DNA of 51,486 nucleotides, taken from positions 1 through 51,486 of the forward strand of contig JBCCGI010000060.1 of NCBI GenBank assembly GCA_039029355.1, read 5' to 3'. The position numbers and the translations under genes were made by a program. Below the pieces are notes generated by a model, which saw nothing but the letters and a program-made list of their open reading frames with translations, made no database searches and had not been told where the DNA came from. Below, piece by piece: positions 10,574 through 17,893 of the stretch. Position 1 is the stretch's first letter; each line of letters opens with the position of its first letter. This DNA is from JBCCGI01 sp039029355 (GTDB lineage Bacteria; Planctomycetota; UBA1135; GCA-002686595).

Positions 10574-11547
10574 CGGATCGATCCGAGCCTGAGGCCGAGC
10601 GCCGCGAGCAAGCCGAGCGCTACCTCGTCGACCGCGAGGGGCCGGCCGACCCCGAGGTGGAGCGCCTCGAGGGCCTGCTCGGGCGCTATCGGCTGCGGCC
10701 CGAGCCGCTGCGGCTGCCCGACGACCCGCCGGCGGCCGAACGCCCCGGCTTCCTCGTACCGCCGCGCGCGATCCAGGTCGCGCTCGCGGCGGCGGCGGGC
10801 TTTGTCGCGCTGCTCCTGGTGCTGCGCGGGCTGACCCCGGCGGGGGACGGCTACGTCGTGCGCGGCCTCGCGGGCGTCGAGCACCTGGCGCGCGGGCGGT
10901 GGCTCGAGACCGGCGCCGAGCGCGCCTGGATCGAGGTGGGGGAGATCGGCGAGGTGCGGCTGGAGCCTGGCGCGCGCGTGCGGCTCGACGACGACGGGCG
11001 CGAGGAGAGCTCGCTCTATCTGGAGCGCGGGAGCCTGCACGCGACGATCCTGGCCGCGCCCGGCGCGTTCCAGATCGACACGCCGGCGGGGCTGTCGATC
11101 GACCTCGGCTGCCTGTATCGGCTCGAGGTCGACGACGACGACGTCTCGCACCTGGAGGTCGAGGCCGGGCAGGTCGCCTTCGAGGCCGCCGGCGCGAAGG
11201 TCTTCGTGCCGCAGGGCTATGCCACGTTCGCGCGCCCTGGCCGTGGGCCCGTGGCGCCGCTCGCGATCCTGGTCGACCCCGACGTCGAGCGCTTGGTGCG
11301 GCGGGTCGAGCGCGCGGCCGACGCGTCGGCCGCGGACGTCCGGTCGGTGGGGGAGCTGGACGACGCGGTGGTGCTCTACCACCTGCTGCGCGCGCCGGCC
11401 TCGGCGGTCCGCGAGGCGGCGCTCGAGGCGCTCCTGCGTACCGAGGAGCTGCCCGAGGGGCTCACGCGCGAAGACGTGCTCTCCGACGAGGCGAGCTGGC
11501 TCGCCTGGCACGACGAGCTGAGTTGGCGCCCGATCTGGCGTCGTTAG
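10570..11547 (+). CDS. FecR-domain single-pass membrane protein, probable sigma-factor partner
   Basis: The 325-residue protein starts in an ATGA overlap with the upstream sigma factor. A soluble N-terminal ~65 residues precede one membrane helix (about 68-87), then an extracytoplasmic beta-rich FecR-like domain (about 100-230: ERAWIEVGEIGEVRLEPGAR, LYLERGSLHATILAAPGAFQ, IDTPAGLSIDLGCLYRLEV). FecR domains classically regulate a cognate ECF sigma across the membrane. The C-terminal ~80 residues are helical (AVREAALEALLR), like a single HEAT-type unit. The short N-terminal cytoplasmic part has no obvious zinc anti-sigma motif, so the mechanism of sigma control is inferred only from gene order. 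Confidence 0.8.
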   Translation: MTDRSEPEAERREQAERYLVDREGPADPEVERLEGLLGRYRLRPEPLRLPDDPPAAERPGFLVPPRAIQVALAAAAGFVALLLVLRGLTPAGDGYVVRGLAGVEHLARGRWLETGAERAWIEVGEIGEVRLEPGARVRLDDDGREESSLYLERGSLHATILAAPGAFQIDTPAGLSIDLGCLYRLEVDDDDVSHLEVEAGQVAFEAAGAKVFVPQGYATFARPGRGPVAPLAILVDPDVERLVRRVERAADASAADVRSVGELDDAVVLYHLLRAPASAVREAALEALLRTEELPEGLTREDVLSDEASWLAWHDELSWRPIWRR

Positions 11548-11698
11548 AGCGCATTCATTTCGTGGTCGGACGCGCAGCGCGGCGCGCGCATTGACGAACG
11601 GCGCGGCTCCGTCGATGCTGAATCGCGGAGTCCCTCTACGGCGCGGCGCGTCGTTCCCCGGCCCGCTTCCTCGCGCGGGCGCTCACTCAGGAAACACC

Positions 11699-13420
11699 AT
11701 GCAACCGATCCCCCTCTCCCGGCTCGCTCCCCTGATCGTCGCGGGCGGCCTCCTTGCCCAGGCCCCGCAGGCCCAGACCACGCTGACCTCCGAGGTCATC
11801 ATCAACGGCCTGCAAAGCATCACGTGGGTCGGCTCGCCGCCCACCGACGACCGCATCTTCGTCACCGAGCAGGTGGCGCACGACATCGAGCTGTTCACGA
11901 ACGACGGGACGCCGATCGGCACCTTCATGGACCTGACGGGCACGGCGTCGGGCAGCGGCGAGCGCGGGCTCCTGTCGCTGGCGTTCCACCCGGACTACGC
12001 GACCAACGGCTACTTCTACGTCTTCTACACCTACGGCACCGACGGGTCGCGCATCGAGCGCTACACCGTGTCGTCGACCAACCCCAACCTGGGCGACCCG
12101 AGCACCGGCGTCACGATCCTGGAGCAGAGCCAGCCCGCCACGAACCACAACGGCGGCAACCTGCAGTTCGGCCCCGACGGCTACCTGTACTTCGCCTTCG
12201 GCGACGGCGGCGGCTCGGGCGACCCGAACTGCAACGCGCAGGACGGGCTCACGTGGCACGGCAAGATGATCCGGATCGACGTCGACACCGACGACTTCCC
12301 GGCCGATCCCACGCGCAACTACGGCGTGCCGGCGGACAACCCGTTCGTGGGCGACCCGAACGTGCTCGACGAGGTCTACCACCTGGGCCTGCGGAACCCG
12401 TGGCGCTGGTCCTTCGACGCGCACACCGGCGACATGTACATCGGCGACGTCGGCCAGGGCACGCGCGAGGAGGTCAGCTTCGCGGCCGCCGGCGTCAGCG
12501 GGCTGAACTTCGGTTGGAAGGTGATGGAGGGCACGAGCTGCTTCAACACGTCGGCCTGCGATCCCGGCGTCCTGGCCTGCAACGACCCGGCCTACACCGA
12601 CCCGATCCACGACTACAGCAGCCTGGGCTCGGGCCCCGGCGTGCCGTGCACGGTGATCGGCGGCGTGGTCTACCGCGGCTGCAGCATCCCCGAGCTCAAC
12701 GGGACGTACTTCTTCGCCGAGTTCTGCTCGAACGACATCTGGACCTTCCGCTACGACCCGGTGGGGGGGCTGACCGACTTCCAGACGGTGACGAGCGACC
12801 TGGTGCCGGCCCCCGGCTCGGGCACCGCCGCGTCGTCGATCCGGACCCTCGGGGTCGACTTCAACGGCGAGGTCCTGATCGGCGACTTCAACGCGGTGTA
12901 CCGCGTGTTCGCCGAGAGCCAGCCGCCGATCACCGACTGCGACGGCAACGGCATGGACGACCCCTGTGAGATCGCGATGGACCCGACGAAAGACCTGGGC
13001 GGCGACGGCCAGCTCGACGTCTGCCAGAGCCTCTCGGCCGACGTCGCGATCTTCTCGGTGAGCCAGGGCGGCAGCCAGACCTGGTCGCTGCACGCGGGCC
13101 CGGGCGAGGCCGGCAAGCTGTACTTCGTGGGCGGTTCGCTCTCCGGCACCGCCGGCATCCCGACGGGCCTGGTCACGATCCCGCTGACCTTCGACTTCTA
13201 CACCGTCCACACCCTGTCGAAGCCCAACATCGCGCCGCTGATCAACAGCTTCGCGGCGCTCGACGGCGCGGGCGCCGCGACCGCCAGCTTCACCGCCGGC
13301 GGCGGGCTGCTGCCGGTGGCGCTGGTCGGCGCCACCGCGTACCACGCCTATGCGACGCTCGACGCCTCGTTCTCGGCGGTGTTTGCCAGCAACGCGATCA
13401 AGCTCGAGTTCCTGCCCTGA
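11699..13420 (+). CDS. Secreted glucose/sorbosone dehydrogenase-type beta-propeller protein (copy A)
   Basis: The 573-residue protein has a signal peptide ending about LLAQAPQAQ, then a propeller of the soluble PQQ-dependent sugar dehydrogenase family: RGLLSLAFHPDYATNGYFYV, NHNGGNLQFGPDGYLYFAFG with the family's conserved His, YHLGLRNPWRWSF and DMYIGDVGQGTREEV. A calcium-type linker DCDGNGMDDPCEI (residues ~420-450) joins it to a ~125-residue C-terminal beta domain starting about VAIFSVSQGGSQTWSL. The family oxidises aldoses or related alcohols in the periplasm, but many planctomycetal members have unknown substrates. It is paralogous to 15475-17082, which lacks the calcium-type linker. No clear Shine-Dalgarno precedes the ATG. 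Confidence 0.86.
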   Translation: MQPIPLSRLAPLIVAGGLLAQAPQAQTTLTSEVIINGLQSITWVGSPPTDDRIFVTEQVAHDIELFTNDGTPIGTFMDLTGTASGSGERGLLSLAFHPDYATNGYFYVFYTYGTDGSRIERYTVSSTNPNLGDPSTGVTILEQSQPATNHNGGNLQFGPDGYLYFAFGDGGGSGDPNCNAQDGLTWHGKMIRIDVDTDDFPADPTRNYGVPADNPFVGDPNVLDEVYHLGLRNPWRWSFDAHTGDMYIGDVGQGTREEVSFAAAGVSGLNFGWKVMEGTSCFNTSACDPGVLACNDPAYTDPIHDYSSLGSGPGVPCTVIGGVVYRGCSIPELNGTYFFAEFCSNDIWTFRYDPVGGLTDFQTVTSDLVPAPGSGTAASSIRTLGVDFNGEVLIGDFNAVYRVFAESQPPITDCDGNGMDDPCEIAMDPTKDLGGDGQLDVCQSLSADVAIFSVSQGGSQTWSLHAGPGEAGKLYFVGGSLSGTAGIPTGLVTIPLTFDFYTVHTLSKPNIAPLINSFAALDGAGAATASFTAGGGLLPVALVGATAYHAYATLDASFSAVFASNAIKLEFLP

Positions 13421-13437
13421 TCGCGGTCGCCGCCGCA

Positions 13438-13501
13438 CGCTCCCAGGGGAGCGAGCGGTGAGAGCTCAGCCGGCCCGGCGCGCCTCGCGCGCCGGGCCGG
13501 C
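13438..13501. terminator. Twin-hairpin convergent terminator
   Basis: Two perfect stems lie between the convergent genes ending at 13420 and 13508. CGCTCCC/GGGAGCG has an AG loop (13438-13453), and a 15-bp stem starting GCCGGCCCGGCGCGC closes on a CTC loop (13469-13501). The second ends seven bases from the minus-strand stop codon. There is no T-run, so the structure may block polymerase or stabilise 3' ends rather than act as a classical intrinsic terminator. Confidence 0.65.
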
Positions 13502-13507
13502 GGAGGT

Positions 13508-15094
13508 CTAGTCGGCGCCGTCGCCCACGCCGAGCCCCACATCGCGCGCCTTGCAGAGCTCCAGCTCGGCCGAGGCGATCAGCCCCTGCGCGAAGAGCGG
13601 CAGGCCCATCGCGCTCGCGATGTAGGGCAGCGGCATCGCGTGCAGCGCGACGCCGCCGGCCGGCGCGGCGGAGCTGGAGAACGCCGGGATCGACCCGGGG
13701 TCGACGAGCAGCTCGCCGATCGCGAGCGGCACGCCGCTCTCGGCGGCGCTGAAGCTGGCGACGAAGGTCAGCACCGCGCCCGGATGGCCGGACGTGTCGA
13801 CCTCCGCGGTCCAGGTGCAGCCCAGCGCCGGAGGCGCCGTGCTCGCGAGGCAGACCGGGTTGACGCCGCTGCCGTTGCGCACGCTGGCGGACGCGGTGGG
13901 GCAGAACTGGTCCGCGTCGACCTCCTGGTCGGCGAAGCGCAGGCGCTCGATCGAGAGCAGCGTATCGGTCCCGTCGCGCGCCGCGACCGTGTCGGCGACG
14001 ACGAAGCCGCCGGCGTCGCACTGAACGGTGTACTCGGCGAGCGGCCCGCGGAAGAGCGCCACGTCGTCGCCGGCCGCACCGTCGATCAGGTTGTCGCCGG
14101 CGTTGCCGCCCAGCTCGTTGTCGCGCGCGTTGCCCAGGAGGGCGTTCGAGTTCGCGCCGCTCAGCCGCAGGTTGCAGAGGTACTGGGACTTCAGCGTGTA
14201 CTCCAGCGCCGGCTCGAACGACATGCGGAAGTCCGCCGCCAGGGTCGGCGCGACCTCTAGGTGCGCGGCGAAGTGCGGCGGCAGGAAGGCCAGCATGGCC
14301 GCCAGGCCGGCCGGGTCGCCGGCCTCGACTTCCTCCAGGGTGTGGAAGTCGTACTCGCCGCCGAAGGACGTGCCGTCGCCGCTCGGGTTGTGGGCCCAGA
14401 AGCCGTAGTGCACGTCGATGACGCTGATGATGTACTCGAACGGGTTGTCCTGGGGCGGCAGGCCGAAGGGCGGGTCGTAGAACCCCGCGGCGATGGCGGC
14501 GTTGGTGGCCGCCACGATCTCTTGGTGGTAGGCCGGCAGGGTCGGGAGGATGCCGGAGCCGTGCACGAGGTGGAAGACCTCCTCGAGCGTCGCGTCGCGA
14601 ACCGAGTTGGTGGCGTAGGGGGGCGTGCCCTCGACCACCGACTCCTCGGCGTAGAGGTCCTGGAAGAACATCGGCGAGCCGCCGAGCGGGCCGATCAGGG
14701 CCAGGAAGGCGTCCTGCTCGGTGTTGAAGTAGACCAGCGTGGCGTCGAGGTCGGCCATCGAGTTGGCCACCGCGGTCTTGTCCGCGCCGAAGGCCGTGCC
14801 GGGCACGTCGGTCAGGTAGAAGCGCATCGTCTCGCGGGCCCGCACCGCCATCTCGTCGGTGACCTGGTCCTGGAGCAGGAAGTGGATGGCCTTGCCGTTC
14901 GGGGCCACGATCTTCGTGTAGCGCCCGAAGACGTTGGTGAAGACCGGGGAGACGCTGCCCGGCAGCGGGACGACCCCGTTCGGCGAGGCGCTGATGTCGA
15001 TGTCGTCGGGCAGGGTCTGGGCCAGCGCGGGGGGCGCGAAGAGCCAGAGGAGCGATGCGGCCAGGCAGGCGCAGGGGCGCGTCATGGCGATCAT
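13508..15094 (-). CDS. Secreted RTX-like protein with unrecognised N-terminal domain
   Basis: The 528-residue product starts with a signal peptide (ends near PPALAQ) and has a good ribosome site (GAGGTGA about 4-6 bases before the ATG at 15094). Residues ~30-300 form a domain I do not recognise, containing LEEVFHLVHGSGILPTLPAY and YGFWAHNPSG. Residues ~310-390 carry calcium-binding-like repeats (LLGNARDNELGGNAGDNLID, GAAGDDVALFRG, DGTDTLLSIERLRFADQE), a pattern seen in RTX/hemolysin-type proteins. The C-terminal ~125 residues are a beta domain of the kind common at the ends of planctomycetal secreted proteins. The His-rich EEVFHLVH could be part of a metal site, but it is not a standard HExxH. 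It is divergent from the second propeller paralogue. Confidence 0.72.
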   Translation of the reverse strand: MIAMTRPCACLAASLLWLFAPPALAQTLPDDIDISASPNGVVPLPGSVSPVFTNVFGRYTKIVAPNGKAIHFLLQDQVTDEMAVRARETMRFYLTDVPGTAFGADKTAVANSMADLDATLVYFNTEQDAFLALIGPLGGSPMFFQDLYAEESVVEGTPPYATNSVRDATLEEVFHLVHGSGILPTLPAYHQEIVAATNAAIAAGFYDPPFGLPPQDNPFEYIISVIDVHYGFWAHNPSGDGTSFGGEYDFHTLEEVEAGDPAGLAAMLAFLPPHFAAHLEVAPTLAADFRMSFEPALEYTLKSQYLCNLRLSGANSNALLGNARDNELGGNAGDNLIDGAAGDDVALFRGPLAEYTVQCDAGGFVVADTVAARDGTDTLLSIERLRFADQEVDADQFCPTASASVRNGSGVNPVCLASTAPPALGCTWTAEVDTSGHPGAVLTFVASFSAAESGVPLAIGELLVDPGSIPAFSSSAAPAGGVALHAMPLPYIASAMGLPLFAQGLIASAELELCKARDVGLGVGDGAD

Positions 15095-15474
15095 GGGGCT
15101 CACCTCGTTGGGGTGAACAGGGCGGGCGGTGACGACTTGTGGTCCCGCGGCTCCGCGCATCCTCACCCTAGGTGGCCCCAGAGGGCCGGACAACCCCGCC
15201 GGCGCGATCGCGCGACGGACCCGAACACAGAGTCCGCTGGAAGAGGCCCCGGGCGGCACTATGTTCCTGGCGCCCCGTGTGCGCGGAGCCGCTGGCGCTT
15301 CGTAAACCCCACGTAGTCGCGCGTTTAGATTGACGACCCGCACTTCGCGGGGGATGCTCTGTTGGGACCAGAGCGCTCCGGCCCTGGGGTGAGCCCCACC
15401 CCCCGCGCCGCGGTTTCCACCGGACGGGCAGCCGTCCGTCCCCATCTCAAGGTTTCGCTCCTCAACAAATCTCC
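15095..15474. other. Divergent intergenic region, 380 bases
   Basis: The region separates the RTX-like gene (minus) from the second sugar-dehydrogenase gene (plus) and must hold both promoters. The minus-strand ribosome site lies at its left end. A 7-bp hairpin (CGGACGG GCAG CCGTCCG, 15421-15438) sits in the leader of the plus-strand gene, 37 bases before its ATG. The stretch 15301-15345 (TAAACCCCACGTAGTCGCGC then TTTAGATTGACGAC) is AT-richer than its surroundings and is the best place for a promoter core, but I could not identify convincing -35/-10 boxes. Confidence 0.4.
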
Positions 15475-17082
15475 ATGCAGCCGAGCACCCTCGCCAAGCT
15501 CCTCCCCGTTGCCGCCACGTGCGGTCTCATCGCGACGACGGCCCAGGCGCAGACCACTCTGCGGGCCGACCGGATCATCACCGGCGTCTCCAGCCTCTCG
15601 TGGGTCGGCTCCCCTCCGACCGACGACCGCATCTTCCTCACCGAGCAGTCGACCGGTGACGTCGAGGTCTACACCAACGAGGGCGCGTTCCTCGGCAAGG
15701 CCCTCGACCTGACCGGCACGATCAACACCGGCAGCGAGCGCGGCCTGCTGTCGCTTGCGTTCGACCCGGACTTCGGCACCAACGGCTACGTGTACGTCTA
15801 CTACACGAACACCGCCGTCGGCTCGCGCATCGAGCGCTACACGATGCTCGGCGACCCGCTGACGTCGAACGTGATCGACGCCTCCTCGGGCCTCACGATC
15901 ATCCAGCAGGTCCAGCCGCAGTCGAACCACAACGGTGGCCACATCGAGTTCGGCCAGGACGGCTACCTGTACTTCGCCTGGGGCGACGGCGGCGGCGCCG
16001 GCGACTCGGCCTGCAACGCGCAGAAGGGCACGACGCTCCTCGGCAAGATGATCCGGATCGACGTCGACACCGACGCCTTCCCGGCCGACCCGACGCGCAA
16101 CTACGGCATCCCGGCGGACAACCCCTTCGTGGGCGATCCGACGATGCTGGACGAGGTCTACCACCTCGGCCTGCGCAACCCGTGGCGCTGGCACTTCGAT
16201 CCGCTGAACGACGACATGTACATCGGCGACGTCGGCCAGGACGCGCGCGAAGAGATCAGCTGGAGCGCCGGCGGCGTCTCGGGCCTGAACTTCGGCTGGA
16301 AGATCATGGAGGGCAACAACTGCTTCAGCACCTCCGGTTGCCCGGTCGGCATTCCGCCCTGCAACAGCCCGCTGCTCACCGACCCGATCCACGAGTACAA
16401 CCACACCGGCGGCTTCGGCGGCCCCTGCACCGTGATCGGCGGCGTCGTCTACCGCGGCTGCGCCATCCCCGAGGAGTACGGCACGTACTTCTTCGCCGAG
16501 CACTGCGACAACAACATCTGGACCTTCTCGTACGACTCGGTCAGCGGCGTGCAGAACTTCCAGGACCGCACCTCGGAGATCACCGCCAGCTTCTCGATCG
16601 CCTCGATCCGCAGCTTCGGCTACGACCACAGCGGTGAGGTCCTGATCGGCGACTCCAACGAGGTCTTCCGCATCGTGGCCGAGACCCGCAGCTTCACCCC
16701 GGACACCTGCCAGATCTCGATCTCGGCGGGCGGCGTGCAGAGCTGGGATCTCGACGCGGGCGCCGGCTTCGGCGGGCAGCTCTACTTCATCGGCGGCTCG
16801 CTGACCGGCACCGCCGGCATCCCGACCGGTTCGGTCCTCGTCCCGCTGACGCTGGATTCCTACACCAACTACTCGCTGGCCAACCCGAACGTGGCGCCCC
16901 TGATCAACACGTTCGCCAGCCTCAACGGCGCCGGCCAGGCCTCGGCCGAGTTCAACCTCGCCGGCGGCATCCTGCCCGCGACCATCATCGGCACCCGCGG
17001 CTACCACGCCTACGCGGTGCTCGATGCGTCCCTGGCGGGTGCCTTCGCCAGCAACGCGGCCGCGATCGAGTTCCTTCCGTAG
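15475..17082 (+). CDS. Secreted glucose/sorbosone dehydrogenase-type beta-propeller protein (copy B)
   Basis: This 535-residue paralogue of 11699-13420 has a signal peptide ending near TTAQAQ, the propeller motifs RGLLSLAFDPDFGTNGYVYV, NHNGGHIEFGQDGYLYFAWG, YHLGLRNPWRWHF and DVGQDAREEISWS, then a C-terminal beta domain (GGSLTGTAGIPTGSVLVPLT, RGYHAYAVLDASLAGAF) plainly homologous to that of copy A. It lacks copy A's calcium-type linker, with only DTCQISISAGGVQSW at the junction. The start is fixed by the signal peptide; the leader has no Shine-Dalgarno and contains a small hairpin. A strong terminator follows. Probable periplasmic or secreted oxidoreductase, substrate unknown. Confidence 0.86.
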   Translation: MQPSTLAKLLPVAATCGLIATTAQAQTTLRADRIITGVSSLSWVGSPPTDDRIFLTEQSTGDVEVYTNEGAFLGKALDLTGTINTGSERGLLSLAFDPDFGTNGYVYVYYTNTAVGSRIERYTMLGDPLTSNVIDASSGLTIIQQVQPQSNHNGGHIEFGQDGYLYFAWGDGGGAGDSACNAQKGTTLLGKMIRIDVDTDAFPADPTRNYGIPADNPFVGDPTMLDEVYHLGLRNPWRWHFDPLNDDMYIGDVGQDAREEISWSAGGVSGLNFGWKIMEGNNCFSTSGCPVGIPPCNSPLLTDPIHEYNHTGGFGGPCTVIGGVVYRGCAIPEEYGTYFFAEHCDNNIWTFSYDSVSGVQNFQDRTSEITASFSIASIRSFGYDHSGEVLIGDSNEVFRIVAETRSFTPDTCQISISAGGVQSWDLDAGAGFGGQLYFIGGSLTGTAGIPTGSVLVPLTLDSYTNYSLANPNVAPLINTFASLNGAGQASAEFNLAGGILPATIIGTRGYHAYAVLDASLAGAFASNAAAIEFLP

Positions 17083-17107
17083 ACCTCGACGCTTTTCGCT
17101 AGTACGG

Positions 17108-17141
17108 GCGGCCGTCGCAAGTTGCGGCGGCCGCTTTCGTT
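17108..17141 (+). terminator. Rho-independent terminator of propeller copy B
   Basis: A 13-base arm GCGGCCGTCGCAA pairs with TTGCGGCGGCCGC (one T-G wobble), with the innermost bases forming the loop, and is followed by TTTCGTT. It begins 26 bases after the stop codon. This is the clearest intrinsic terminator of the window. Confidence 0.8.
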
Positions 17142-17417
17142 AGGGCGCCTGTGTGTTTTTTCTCCGTTTGGGCGAGGAAAGTTGTGCCCGTGAACGGTCA
17201 AGGGAGTGAGGGGCATCCCGCCGGGGCAGGGCCGTACCACGCGGACCGGGGAGGCCAGCGACCCTATCCCGGCGGGCTCCCCGATCTAACGGCCCGAGGA
17301 GAGGCTTGTTCCCCCGGCTCCCCGCACCAGGCTGCGGGCAGCATCGGGGGGGCGCGGGAGCCGGCGGCTCCCCAGCGCGCACCAGCGCCACGCGGCATCC
17401 CTCGCTATGCTGCGCCC
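17142..17417. other. Intergenic region before the YjbQ-like gene
   Basis: No coding sequence is supported here; the open frames lack family resemblance. A 9-bp inverted repeat (CCCGCCGGG near 17218 and CCCGGCGGG near 17268) encloses ~40 bases and could be a weak structure. No ribosome site is obvious before the ATG at 17418. Confidence 0.35.
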
Positions 17418-17840
17418 ATGCATCTTGTCCACCAGGGCTCGATCCACGTCGCGACCCCGGGCCGCGGGACCCAGGACGTCACCGCCGACGTCCAGCGCGC
17501 CGTCGCCGAAGCGGGCCTTGCGACGGGCCTTTGCACGGTCTTTGTGCACCACACGAGCGCGTCGCTCCTGATCACCGAGAACGCCGACCCGACCGTGCGT
17601 CGCGATCTCGAGGCCTGGCTCTCGCGCGCCGTCCCCGACGGCGACCCGCTGTACCGGCACGACGCCGAGGGCCCGGACGACATGCCGGCCCACGTGCGCT
17701 CGGCCCTGACCCAAACCTCGGTGCAGGTCCCGGTGGCGGGCGGTCAGCTCGACCTCGGCACCTGGCAGGGCATCTACCTCTACGAGCACCGTACGCGCGG
17801 CCACCGGCGCCGGCTCAGCGTCACCCTGGTCGGGACCTAA
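17418..17840 (+). CDS. YjbQ/UPF0047 family protein
   Basis: The 140-residue product has the family length and signature: FVHHTSASLLITENADP near residues 40-56 with the conserved His pair, then a DDMPAHVRSALTQTS block and GTWQGIYLYEHRTRGHRRR near the C-terminus, where conserved His and Arg residues line the putative active site. Family members have been reported to have weak thiamine-phosphate synthase activity; the physiological role is unsettled. It sits 53 bases upstream of the OPT transporter on the same strand and may be co-transcribed. Confidence 0.9.
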   Translation: MHLVHQGSIHVATPGRGTQDVTADVQRAVAEAGLATGLCTVFVHHTSASLLITENADPTVRRDLEAWLSRAVPDGDPLYRHDAEGPDDMPAHVRSALTQTSVQVPVAGGQLDLGTWQGIYLYEHRTRGHRRRLSVTLVGT

Positions 17841-17893
17841 GCGGCCCCGGCGCCCCCCTTACCGTCCGCCCCCCGCGCCCGAAGGAGAAGAGA

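Noticed and set aside
15421..15438. Riboswitch or attenuator before propeller copy B
   Set aside because: Only one short hairpin is visible, with no T-run and no recognisable aptamer pattern.
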